Below, piece after piece: positions 6,128 to 13,899 of a DNA stretch of 13,899 nt; positions within the stretch are counted from its first letter, which is position 1; every line of letters begins with the position of its first letter. The position numbers and the translations under genes were made by a program. The notes under the pieces were generated by a model. The model saw nothing but the letters and a program-made list of their open reading frames with translations. It did not search any database and had not been told where the DNA came from. The stretch comes from Ramicandelaber brevisporus (lineage: Eukaryota; Kickxellomycota; Ramicandelaberales; Ramicandelaberaceae). The DNA lies in assembly GCA_025201865.1 (NCBI GenBank), contig MU602679.1, positions 86,462 to 100,360 on the forward strand, written 5' to 3'.

Positions 6128-9100
6128 ATGTCGTCGCCTCGAAGAAAGTCAGCTGGAGCTGCAGCTACAGCAATAGCAACAGCGACAACAACAACAGCAG
6201 CAGTGTCAATGAGTTCAGTGTTTGTATCAGACGGCAGTTTGGGCAGCAGACGTGGTAGTTACGTCACTAATCAGACGACTGCGATTTACAGTTCTGGGAC
6301 AGCGTCATACTCGAAGCAACCCCAGCGACAGCCACCAGTGTTATTAACAATCCCGCAGGAGGATGTGGATGACAGTAGTGCGAGTGACAGTGACGGAGCA
6401 GCGTTTTTTGATGCTGAAGAGCCACCAGTGTCAACAATTGGACGTTCTCCATTGGCGACGCATTCATCAGCAGTTACATCTCCGAAAGCACTGAATGATA
6501 GCGAAATGATGCCAACCAGAAGAGGTGGAAACTTATCAATGGATCAAGTTCAGCGTAATTTAGACATTGCTGCGGCCAAGTCAGCAGCCAGATTGTCGAG
6601 TGATTTTACAGGCAACACTCGGTTGGAATATGGAAATGGAGATGGAGGAGAACATGGACAAGAGCATGAAGAAGACGAAGAGGCTAAATTTGATAGTAGA
6701 TTGATTATGGTGAGAGATCAAGAAACTGGCAAACAGGTATCACTGGCAGAGGCTGAGCGTAGAGGCGGCCATTTATTAGATGGCAATTTTGATCCAGTTA
6801 CTGCTCGTATATTGGAGAGAACAGGCAGCAATGGACCAATCGCTAGTTTACATCATGGTGCAATTGGAGCAGTTACCGGAGGTGGATCAGCGGCTGCCAC
6901 GGCATTAATTGGAGGTGCAGCATATGCAGTAAAGAAAGCCGTAAATATAACAGAGTCTGCAGCTGAAAAGACAGTCAGAGCTGCCAAAAGAATTACGTCA
7001 AATAAAGATAAAAACCTGGAGATATTCTACGAAGGCGATCCAAACACTGAGTACAAGAATAGCTTTAAAGCTGCCATCGAACAGCATCATCAGTCAATGC
7101 ACCAGAATAAGCCCAGAAGAACAGCTTCACACAGAGATAAACGATCAGTAAGAGCCACAACTGATGCACAGTCTATTCAATCTGTGAATGTTGATGATAA
7201 TGCCCGTCGCAATAGAGCAGTTTCATCTGGTACACGCCAGCAGCGAACCCAGCCAAGAGATACATTTTCCATCCATTCAGAAGTTGGCACAATTACAGCT
7301 CAGCCACTGGTCAGCTCACCTACTTCTTCAACAGCAGTCACTTCAACTACTGGATTAGGGTTAATCAGCGCCACTCTACTGGACAGTAACAGTAACAGTA
7401 ATGGTAACAGTAACATCAACAGTATGATTCCAATGCTACAGCCACATATTGTACAGCGCAGTGGGACTCAGCCGAACGGCAGACCATACACAGCCATGGC
7501 AAGCACTCCTGTTAACGGAGATTCACCTAGTGTTGGAGTGAGCGCAATTATGACACCTCATAGTGCAATTTCACGGCCATCAACATCTCATGGACCAACC
7601 ACACCACACAGACAGTCCCTCTCCATTCGCCCAGCCGAGACTACATCATTGCTTACACGCATATTTTCAACTCATAAACGCCACTCGATTGCAGAGTCTA
7701 CTTTAACCACGTCAGTTGTTGGTGGAATTCAGAGCAATGATTCAAATGGCTCTTTGCCTTTGGCATCTGGAGTGGCTGGTGCAGCAGAGCCTCGAATCAA
7801 CTATTTGGCATCAAAGAGTAAAAATAAAGAGGGTGAGAAGCTATTTACTAGAATGTATATTGCCCAAGATTTGATTCCTCCAATTGCTAGCAATCACAAT
7901 AGTAATGAGTCGCCAGTTATATCGCCTCGTGCTTCGTTTATTCAGCAATCTGGAGGTGGTGGAAATAGAGAAAGATCCCATTCAATTGCATCAAATCACA
8001 GCTCACCGCAGAATATTCAGCAGCAACAGCAACAGCCTGCACCACAAACACAGTCTGCGCCACAGCAAAAGAATCCCATTCGAGCACTACAGTTTTCACA
8101 ATGTGGATTATTCTTGGCATCCGGTGGACTGGATGGAGTGGTCAGAATATGGAAAGTCAAAGGAGCTCAGGTTCCAGTTAATGCACGCGGTAGTCATAAC
8201 AGAGATACAGATACAAACAGCATCGCCAGTAAAAGTACCAGAATGACTAACTTCGAAAAGGATATTCAGCTGGCTGCGCCTATTTATAACTATAGTGGCA
8301 ACAACAACAATAATAGTGGTGGTGGTGGTGGTGATATTAACGCAGAGTGGGATACACCAAGCAGAAGAAGACTTTGGGTATTTGATCCAGTTCCAGTCAG
8401 AGAATACAGAGCACACACTGCCAGTATATTATGCTTAACCTGGTCTAAGAATATGTTTTTGTTGTCATCGGCGATGGATAACACTGTGAGATTATGGCAT
8501 GTCAGCCGCAATAACTGTATCTGGGTATTTAGACACCCAGATAGTGTCCCATCAGTCAGCTTCCATCCAATGGACGATCGGTTCTTTTTAAGTGGATGTT
8601 TAGATGGTAGAATTAGATTGTGGAACATTGCAATGCATAAAACTGTCAAGTGGAATGAAATGGAGAATGGACATTTGATTACAGCTGTTAATTTTATTGG
8701 AAAAGATGGAGGTATTGCTGCAGCTGGTTCTGAGCGAGGAATTTGTCAGCTGTTTAAAACCGATGGATTGGTCTACGACACTCATTTGAATGTCAGATCC
8801 ACCAGAGGCAAGAATAGCGTAGGCTCTAAAATCACTGGAATTGAGATTATGCCGACTCTTAAAAACAACAGCAACAACAATAATAGCAATTTGATTAGTG
8901 GAGCGGCATCAGTCATTAGTGGAATTACTGGTCATAATTTAGACAGCAATAATAACAACAATGGTGGTGGTGGTGGTAATAAAAGAAGAGAAAGTCATTT
9001 TGAGGATAAAATATTAATCACAACCAATGACTCAAGAATTAGACTGTATAATATGACTGATAAGACACTGGAAAGAAAATACAAGGGCCATTCCAACACG

Positions 9101-11308
9101 TGCCGTCAGATTAAGGCGTCATTTAGCGACGATGGCAAGTATATTATCTGTGGCTCAGATGATTTTGGCATTTACATTTGGGACGTTGAAGATGGTGAAA
9201 CTGCATCCACCCACCACTCAATCACAACTAATCACAACAACAATAATGACGCGCACTCTATCTATGGAGATGATCAATCAGTTCACGTTCCTCAGCAGCA
9301 ATCACAGCCAAAATCGAGTGGATTTGGGATATTTGGACGCAAAAGTAAGAAGCCAGGATACGAAAGCATTCACCCAATGAAATCACCTGTAAATGCAGCT
9401 ATTTTTGCACCAACTCATACTAGACTCCATTTGATGGAAATGGAGGATGCTGGATATCATGTGCCTGGAATTGATGCTGAAGGCCAGCCTTTGGCCATCT
9501 CTGTGGAAAATGCAGTTCAAGATGGAATCATCGTTGTTTGTGCCGATGAACAGGGAATAATCAGAGTATTGAGGAGAGATGTACGTCCATTGGCTCAAAT
9601 TGGCAATTCAAAGACTACAGCTGTGCCTGTCCTCTCTGTATCATCCACCAACATTATTCAGCCAACCGCCACCACCACTCATGAATCACTTCAGCCAGTT
9701 AAACGTGGATTCTCGCTTGGATTCTTTAGTGGCTCAAACAATGCCAATCGTAGCAGTGCAGTGTCTATTAAATCTGCTGGTTCGCCCCAAATGCAGCCCA
9801 CCGATAATGATCCGGCCCATCCGCTGCGCCATCGACAGAGTAAATTAACGGTTCCACAGCAACTCTCAGTTGAGGCACAGCGTGAAATTAGAGAAAAGGC
9901 ATCAAGAGATTCGCTGCGCAGTGGAGTCATCTCTTCTCCGCGCACTCATGATGCCGCCGCAGTCTCTTCTATTAGCGGCGGTGATCATTCCACTGCCAAT
10001 GCTCAGTCACAGTCCACTTCATTGTTTGGCAGAATAAAGATGAAAATGCAGCGCAAGCCAACTTTGCCAGCTTCACCAACTCCAATGCCCGATTACACTG
10101 TTCCAGCTGATGTGCGCTCGCCGTCCCCATTGCCACCCACAATGGATGCCATTGCATCTGCTAGTCCAAAGGCTAGTGCTACATCACCCTCTGTATTAAC
10201 CCAGCCACCAGCCTCCACTGCATCAGAGCAACAACCTCAGCCTCAGGTTTCATTGGATCGAGTTCCTACCAAGCTCATTCCAACAATGCCACTCCAGGAT
10301 GCATCTCAGGCTCAGGCTCAGCCCCCAATGACGCCGACATCCGTTCAATCTGGCGCTGGCACTGAGCGCCGTCGCAAGCCACGAAAGTCTGTCCCAGCCT
10401 CAGCAGTGGCATCTAAAGAAGTGCCTCGTCGCATGAGTAGCCCAAAGCCACCAGCAGCTCAAGGCCACCAGCGTGCCACATCGGCTGAACAAGATGCACC
10501 TGATCTGAACCAGTCTGCCTCATTGCTCTCTATCAGAGCATCTGGTGCACTCCACTCCGTCACAAGATTGGAGCTGATTAATGAGAGATTCAAGTCCGTT
10601 GAGAAGGCTCGCAGTCAGCTTGATGGTAATGACGGCACTTCTGGTACTGCAGTCGCCGATGCATCGCCAACCACGGCCAAGCAGCTCCGTCGTGGTGGCT
10701 CAGTCCGTTCAACCACAACAGCGGCTGGCCAGAATCGCGAGAGACGGCATACTTCTGCTATCCCTGCTGCTCACTCTGCAGAAGTCACTACATCCAGCAC
10801 TCCTGTTATTGACGAGCAGCAGCAAAAGCAACAGCAGCAACAACATGCCGAGCAACCAGCGCAGAGCCGTCTGAATCGATCCAAGTCTGCTGCTGTGCGT
10901 CGCAGTGGTGAGCTCAATGCATCAAGCCGAGTTGTGGAGACACCTGACCGTAAGTGCATCTACTGCAGTGGAACGCGTTTCAAGACTTACAATGTAGTTG
11001 ACGAGGCTCCTCATCATCATCATCCTCATCCTCACAGCCAGCCAAACGAACCTGCCGCTGCAGCTGAGCACGGTGACGCTCTTTCTACGCCGGCATCTGT
11101 GGCTGCATCGTTTAGCGGATCGTTGCTTCGTGGTATTGGATATGTGGCCAACCTCGGTGGCGCTGCTGTTGGCGCTGTAATCCGCAATGCTGCTCAGGGC
11201 CAACTGGTCGGCACTGGCATGGAGAGCAGTGGCGGTAATAGCCAGCAGCATGTGCCATCTTCGACTTTGCTTGTCTGTATGGATTGCAAGCGCGTCCACC
11301 TAGACTAG
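6128..11308 (+). CDS. WD40-repeat protein of the WDR44/Laf1/Dgr2 type
   Basis: A single frame of 1726 residues with TAG stop. The start is the first ATG after 1.19 kb without one. Residues 1-185 are Ser/Ala/Thr-rich and disordered. An acidic patch leads into a conserved-looking block at 189-214 (SRLIMVRDQETGKQ, then SLAEAERRGG). The WD40 core lies at about 649-1150: 649-677 (ASGGLDGVVRIW), 758-792 (SSAMDNTVRLWHV), 804-834 (SGCLDGRIRLWNI), 849-878, 961-975 (ILITTNDSRIRLYN), 993-1020 (CGSDDFGIYIWDV) and 1086-1150. The TNDSRIRLY and QIKASFSDDGKYI segments are what I associate with animal WDR44 (a Rab11 effector in endosomal/exocytic traffic) and yeast Laf1/Dgr2. Asn- and Gly-rich insertions separate several blades, and the tail beyond 1150 is Ser/Pro/Gln-rich. 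Two CxxC pairs (C1610/C1613, C1717/C1720) end the protein. It is much longer than the roughly 850-900 residues usual for the family, mainly from disordered regions. Assignment to the family is firm; a trafficking role here is inference. Confidence 0.9.
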   Translation: MSSPRRKSAGAAATAIATATTTTAAVSMSSVFVSDGSLGSRRGSYVTNQTTAIYSSGTASYSKQPQRQPPVLLTIPQEDVDDSSASDSDGAAFFDAEEPPVSTIGRSPLATHSSAVTSPKALNDSEMMPTRRGGNLSMDQVQRNLDIAAAKSAARLSSDFTGNTRLEYGNGDGGEHGQEHEEDEEAKFDSRLIMVRDQETGKQVSLAEAERRGGHLLDGNFDPVTARILERTGSNGPIASLHHGAIGAVTGGGSAAATALIGGAAYAVKKAVNITESAAEKTVRAAKRITSNKDKNLEIFYEGDPNTEYKNSFKAAIEQHHQSMHQNKPRRTASHRDKRSVRATTDAQSIQSVNVDDNARRNRAVSSGTRQQRTQPRDTFSIHSEVGTITAQPLVSSPTSSTAVTSTTGLGLISATLLDSNSNSNGNSNINSMIPMLQPHIVQRSGTQPNGRPYTAMASTPVNGDSPSVGVSAIMTPHSAISRPSTSHGPTTPHRQSLSIRPAETTSLLTRIFSTHKRHSIAESTLTTSVVGGIQSNDSNGSLPLASGVAGAAEPRINYLASKSKNKEGEKLFTRMYIAQDLIPPIASNHNSNESPVISPRASFIQQSGGGGNRERSHSIASNHSSPQNIQQQQQQPAPQTQSAPQQKNPIRALQFSQCGLFLASGGLDGVVRIWKVKGAQVPVNARGSHNRDTDTNSIASKSTRMTNFEKDIQLAAPIYNYSGNNNNNSGGGGGDINAEWDTPSRRRLWVFDPVPVREYRAHTASILCLTWSKNMFLLSSAMDNTVRLWHVSRNNCIWVFRHPDSVPSVSFHPMDDRFFLSGCLDGRIRLWNIAMHKTVKWNEMENGHLITAVNFIGKDGGIAAAGSERGICQLFKTDGLVYDTHLNVRSTRGKNSVGSKITGIEIMPTLKNNSNNNNSNLISGAASVISGITGHNLDSNNNNNGGGGGNKRRESHFEDKILITTNDSRIRLYNMTDKTLERKYKGHSNTCRQIKASFSDDGKYIICGSDDFGIYIWDVEDGETASTHHSITTNHNNNNDAHSIYGDDQSVHVPQQQSQPKSSGFGIFGRKSKKPGYESIHPMKSPVNAAIFAPTHTRLHLMEMEDAGYHVPGIDAEGQPLAISVENAVQDGIIVVCADEQGIIRVLRRDVRPLAQIGNSKTTAVPVLSVSSTNIIQPTATTTHESLQPVKRGFSLGFFSGSNNANRSSAVSIKSAGSPQMQPTDNDPAHPLRHRQSKLTVPQQLSVEAQREIREKASRDSLRSGVISSPRTHDAAAVSSISGGDHSTANAQSQSTSLFGRIKMKMQRKPTLPASPTPMPDYTVPADVRSPSPLPPTMDAIASASPKASATSPSVLTQPPASTASEQQPQPQVSLDRVPTKLIPTMPLQDASQAQAQPPMTPTSVQSGAGTERRRKPRKSVPASAVASKEVPRRMSSPKPPAAQGHQRATSAEQDAPDLNQSASLLSIRASGALHSVTRLELINERFKSVEKARSQLDGNDGTSGTAVADASPTTAKQLRRGGSVRSTTTAAGQNRERRHTSAIPAAHSAEVTTSSTPVIDEQQQKQQQQQHAEQPAQSRLNRSKSAAVRRSGELNASSRVVETPDRKCIYCSGTRFKTYNVVDEAPHHHHPHPHSQPNEPAAAAEHGDALSTPASVAASFSGSLLRGIGYVANLGGAAVGAVIRNAAQGQLVGTGMESSGGNSQQHVPSSTLLVCMDCKRVHLD

Positions 11309-11368
11309 TAAGTTATTATTTATAAACCTATTAAGCTTTTTGTTTTGTCTTGCTTTTATCATCACTAT

Positions 11369-11404
11369 CATTCCTATTCCCATTCCCATACTTATTCCTA
11401 TTCC
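11369..11404. repeat. Hexamer tandem repeat (YATTCC, six units)
   Basis: The units are CATTCC, TATTCC, CATTCC, CATACT, TATTCC, TATTCC without gaps, about 60 nt after the WD40 stop. Confidence 0.88.
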
Positions 11405-11457
11405 TAGCGTTCTATTTTCCTTTGGTGCACTCATACAATCCCTTCTTCTCCATCCCC

Positions 11458-11485
11458 TTCTTCTTCTTCTTCTTCTTCTTCTTCT
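11458..11485. repeat. TTC microsatellite
   Basis: Nine consecutive TTC units plus one T; on the minus strand this is a GAA repeat. A T10-type run follows at about 11500. Confidence 0.92.
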
Positions 11486-11699
11486 CTTCCTTGTCATTGT
11501 TTTTTTTTTCTTTCCTTCATTTACACATTCTTTAATACTTTTCATCTGTTCCTGCTGTTGCACTGGAAATGTCTGTTTCCTGTCATCGAAATGAATGTTA
11601 GAGAGACATTATGAAGAAAGAAAGTTAATTCTCGTATTTTTCATAATTTTTTATATAATTTTTGGTTTGAAATTTAATTGAGAGCGTGATGTTTAATTT

Positions 11700-11862
11700 C
11701 GAACGCGAGCAGCCGTTGCAAAATAAAATAAAATAAAAATACAATCTCACGGCAGATCGCCGCCCAACGAACGCTGCAATATGCCCGTACACAGTAGGCG
11801 AGCTGTCCCTTCCTTTTGCAGATCACAAAAACACTTGATCAGACAGTAAAACGAACACTCAC
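11700..11862 (+). promoter_or_regulatory. Promoter and leader of the eS7 gene
   Basis: The 160 nt before the eS7 start hold an AAAAT pentamer array (about 11720-11740), a GC-richer block (about 11750-11800) and a pyrimidine tract CTGTCCCTTCCTTTTGCAG (11803-11821). Ribosomal protein genes often start transcription in such tracts. The tract also ends like a 3' splice site, but no convincing donor or branch point lies close upstream, so I favour an initiator. No TATA box is evident next to it. Confidence 0.4.
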
Positions 11863-12453
11863 ATGGCGTCGGTTGCCCACAAGATTCAGAAGCCATTCGG
11901 CTCGACTGCTAAGCCTTCTGAGCTCGAGATTGTCGTTGCTCAGGCCCTCATCGATCTTGAGTCTGCCTCGGCCGACCTCAAGAAGGATCTGCGCCCACTT
12001 CAGATTACCGCCGCCAAGGAGTGCGAGGTTGGCCACGGCCGCAAGGCTGTTGTCGTCTTTGTGCCAGTGCCACAGGTTAAGCTGTACCACAAGGTGCAGG
12101 CTCGCCTCACTCGCGAGCTCGAGAAGAAGTTCTCGGATAAGCACGTTGTCTTTGTTGCTCAGCGCCGCATCCTCCCAAAGCCATCTCGCACCCGCCAGCC
12201 ACCACAGCCACGCCCACGCTCCCGCACTCTGACCCACGTCCACAGCGCCATCCTTGAGGACCTCGTCTTCCCATCCGAGATTGTTGGCAAGCGCACCCGC
12301 GTTAAGGCCGATGGCTCCAAGGTCATCAAGGTGTTCCTCAGCCCAAAGGATGCCACCTCCATCGACTACAAGCTTGACACCTTTGCTGCCGTCTACAAGC
12401 GCATCACCCGCAAGGATGTCGCTTTCGAGTTCCCAGTCGAGGCTTCTGCTTAA
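11863..12453 (+). CDS. RPS7: Small-subunit ribosomal protein eS7 (S7e)
   Basis: 196 residues, close to the usual 190-195 for the family, complete and intronless, with TAA stop. It is a component of the cytosolic 40S subunit and is eukaryote-specific. Family signatures are visible in order: [16 protein letters not shown] near the N-terminus, [13 protein letters not shown] (about 59-71), the run [19 protein letters not shown] (about 84-102) followed by ILPKP, then [37 protein letters not shown], and the C-terminal block [20 protein letters not shown]. Start context CTCACATGG (C at -3, G at +4). Codons are strongly biased to C-ending forms (AAG, GCC, CGC, CTC, ATC), with proline mostly CCA, as expected for a highly expressed gene and distinct from the A/T-tolerant WD40 gene upstream. 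The neighbours do not suggest a functional cluster. Confidence 0.97.
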   Translation: MASVAHKIQKPFGSTAKPSELEIVVAQALIDLESASADLKKDLRPLQITAAKECEVGHGRKAVVVFVPVPQVKLYHKVQARLTRELEKKFSDKHVVFVAQRRILPKPSRTRQPPQPRPRSRTLTHVHSAILEDLVFPSEIVGKRTRVKADGSKVIKVFLSPKDATSIDYKLDTFAAVYKRITRKDVAFEFPVEASA

Positions 12454-13352
12454 AATCTACATTAAAGAGATTTACATTCAAAACGAAAAAGAGCAATCGA
12501 AACCAACGAACAATACTTTATGGCTTGTATAGTTTTTTTTCCCTCCTAGTTTTACAATGTCTTTGAAAGTGTAAACAAATGATACTAGCACATGCCCTTG
12601 AATGAGCAAAGGAAGAAAAGAAACTAGTCATACTTGTATGTGTTTGAAAAGAATGCAGCCATGCTAAAAACGACATTGATGATTGGACGATGTTTTTTTC
12701 GGGTCATAATCATGACGCCTCCATTCCACAGCTCTATATTGGGGAGGGAGCTCAATCGAGGCTTTGAACTTGCAACACACTTTATTCGATCATGCTAGTT
12801 GAGCGAGCAGGCACTTCTCGATTTGTTGTTTTTCTTTCATTCCATCTACTACCGATCGCTACTTGCCATCATAGCCAGGGTAACTAGTGGGTCTGGTACT
12901 AGTCGCCCCTCCCATTTAGGCTTGTATTCATAAACTGAGAAGTTTTATTGGACAAGTTGCACTGTAAATCAGGGAACACGCATCATCGGTTACATCTTAA
13001 TCGACCTGCCGAGAACGATGACAATGACGATGACCATCGCATATCGAACGTCGCGAATATTTCTGCAGCGCGTGTACTCTCTTGTCTGACCACGGGCTCT
13101 TGTCGCCCTGTCCTGCTCCCGCCCTTCATTTGGCGTGGGCCAGCATTCTAACGAGAGAGTTGCTGATACCTATTTGTCTGCACCCCGAGTCGAAGTGGTG
13201 GGGGGCTTCTTCTTTTATTTCTTTCTCTCGTGCAGAGGACCCAGACCTGAATTTTACTGGCCCTCTCTGCAGCGGCCAGCGGCAGCAACAGCGGCAGTAG
13301 AGTGGGTGTGTGTGTTGTACGCGCGGCACTCTCGATCGGCAATTCAAGGTGC
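12454..13352. other. Intergenic region, no supported gene
   Basis: About 0.9 kb without a believable reading frame. The first part is the eS7 3' region (T-rich near 12530). Small structures seen are an inverted repeat GTCAT-AATC-ATGAC at 12702-12715 and two ACTAGT hexamers 10 nt apart near 12881-12902. The right end is the upstream region of the secreted-protein gene, with GT/TG tracts about 13295-13315. I see no tRNA or other RNA gene that folds properly. Confidence 0.45.
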
Positions 13353-13359
13353 TATAAAT
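13353..13359 (+). promoter_or_regulatory. TATA box of the secreted polycation gene
   Basis: TATAAAT lies 178 nt upstream of the start codon. The sequence after it, about 13380-13536, is CT/CA-rich and free of ATG, as expected for a leader starting some 30 or more nt downstream. This is the clearest TATA element in the window. Confidence 0.6.
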
Positions 13360-13510
13360 GAGTCGCTGCCTGCCCAACTTCCACCAGCCTGACTTCTCTC
13401 CGTTTGTCACGCACACTTGCACTCGCACACACACACCTTTTTTGCACCCAGCAACCACTGCATACCCTGCACCTTCATCTGCACCACACCCCCTTTCGTA
13501 TCTCCCTTTC

Positions 13511-13534
13511 AGCATCCTAGCATCCTAGCATCAA
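13511..13534. repeat. Octamer tandem repeat immediately before the start codon (AGCATCCT x3)
   Basis: AGCATCCT, AGCATCCT, AGCATCAA run in tandem and end two bases before the ATG at 13537, so the repeat sets the immediate start-codon context. Confidence 0.88.
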
Positions 13535-13536
13535 CT

Positions 13537-13899
13537 ATGCGTGTTGTCGCTGCCGTTTCCGCGGCCGTCGCCGTCGGCGCCGCTGTCGCATCGGCTGCCC
13601 CACAGCCCCAGAAGACCGCTGCTGTCTCTCCAAGCGGTGATAACTTCGCGAGACTGTTCAGCATGCTCGCCGCAATCCAGACCCGCATGAGCAACATCGA
13701 CTCTCGCATTCTTTCGTTCGATAAGAGACTTGATTCCCAGACCAAGTCTGCCGCTCGTTCCGCCAAGCCATCGGCCAAGAAGGGCGCGAACAAGAAGAGC
13801 AGCAAGCGCTCTGCCTCCAAGAAGAGCAACAAGAGCAAGAGCAAGCGTCGTGCTGCCGCCAAGCGCCGTTCCTCCAAGAAGGGCAAGGCCAGCAAGAAG
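13537..13899 (+). CDS. Partial secreted Lys/Arg/Ser-rich (histone-H1-like tail) protein
   Basis: 121 codons are open to the window edge, so the C-terminus is missing. Residues 1-20 form a textbook secretory signal peptide: Arg2, an Ala/Val core, and a likely cut in ASA|APQ after Ala20. Residues 36-66 are amphipathic with a hydrophobic residue every three or four positions (F37, L40, L44, I47, M51, I54, I58, F61, L65), suggesting a short coiled coil that could oligomerise the protein. From about 70 on the sequence is almost only Lys, Arg, Ser and Ala with many KK and KR pairs, like a histone H1 or protamine tail. No catalytic motif is visible. Codons are biased to C-ending forms as in the eS7 gene, and a TATA box precedes it, so strong expression is plausible. 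A secreted polycation could bind wall polysaccharides, spore surfaces or extracellular nucleic acids, or be antimicrobial; none of these can be decided here. Confidence 0.82.
   Translation, partial: MRVVAAVSAAVAVGAAVASAAPQPQKTAAVSPSGDNFARLFSMLAAIQTRMSNIDSRILSFDKRLDSQTKSAARSAKPSAKKGANKKSSKRSASKKSNKSKSKRRAAAKRRSSKKGKASKK

Larger units (their letters stand above)
11309..11699 (+). other. 3' region of the WD40 gene and intergenic spacer
   Basis: No gene is seen. The sequence is T/C-rich simple sequence, then AT-rich from about 11600 (TTTTATATAATTTTT). It should hold the WD40 3' untranslated region. Two tandem repeats are listed separately. Confidence 0.5.

Noticed and set aside
11803-11821. 3' splice site of a leader intron before the eS7 start (pyrimidine tract ending in GCAG)
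   Set aside because: No matching GTRAGT-type donor or branch point at sensible distance upstream; an RP-gene initiator tract explains it equally well.
12757-12804. tRNA or tRNA-derived SINE on the minus strand: A-box-like GCTCAACTAGC and B-box-like GTTCAAAGC at about tRNA spacing
   Set aside because: The D-stem and T-stem do not pair and no acceptor stem forms; spacing is about 8 nt short for a normal tRNA. A tRNAscan-SE run would settle it.
12881-12902. Pair of ACTAGT hexamers as a possible recombination or attachment site
   Set aside because: Each is its own palindrome, the spacing is short and no mobile gene is near; likely chance.
12948-13151. Plus-strand frame with a short Asp-rich run, and an internal ATG giving a 23-residue peptide
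   Set aside because: The long frame starts at TTG, and the peptide has no support beyond an Arg-containing N-terminus. It is most likely chance in intergenic DNA.

Overview
The window looks like nuclear DNA of an early-diverging fungus. The clues are a eukaryotic ribosomal protein eS7 gene, a fungal WDR44/Laf1-type WD40 protein, long uninterrupted reading frames with no visible introns, and TAA, TAG and TGA all used as stops. The intron-poor style with large low-complexity proteins recalls Kickxellomycotina (Coemansia-like), but that placement is an inference from general impression and not from a search.

Layout from left to right. (1) Positions 1-539, minus strand: the N-terminus of a Gln/His/Ser/Asn-rich protein that runs off the window edge. 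It is preceded by a pyrimidine- and CA-rich stretch (540-1928, read on the minus strand) without a single ATG. (2) Positions 2020-2561, possibly on to about 2850: a frameshifted coding relic whose pattern resembles Gag of Ty1/copia retrotransposons. (3) Positions 2999-4234, plus: an intronless protein of 411 residues built almost entirely of six SANT/Myb-like repeats. (4) Positions 4323-4442, minus: a candidate 39-residue membrane microprotein, convergent with the SANT gene. (5) Positions 4938-6127: a 1.19 kb ATG-free, CT/CA-rich stretch leading into (6) 6128-11308, plus: a 1726-residue WD40 protein of the WDR44/Laf1/Dgr2 type with long disordered flanks and a split CxxC...CxxC at the C-terminus. 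(7) Positions 11863-12453, plus: ribosomal protein eS7. (8) Positions 12454-13536: an intergenic region ending in a TATA promoter for (9) 13537-13899, plus, open at the edge: a secreted protein with signal peptide, a short amphipathic/coiled-coil segment and an extremely Lys/Arg/Ser-rich histone-H1-like tail.

The genes do not form an evident pathway. They are a housekeeping ribosomal gene, a probable Rab/trafficking WD40 protein, a probable DNA-binding protein, a low-complexity putative regulator and a secreted polycation. The strongest unexplained signal is shared architecture: two genes on opposite strands each sit behind 1.2-1.4 kb of sense-strand sequence that avoids ATG completely. The opposite strand of the same stretches carries roughly 25-30 ATGs each. 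This suggests unusually long scanned 5' leaders under selection against upstream start codons.
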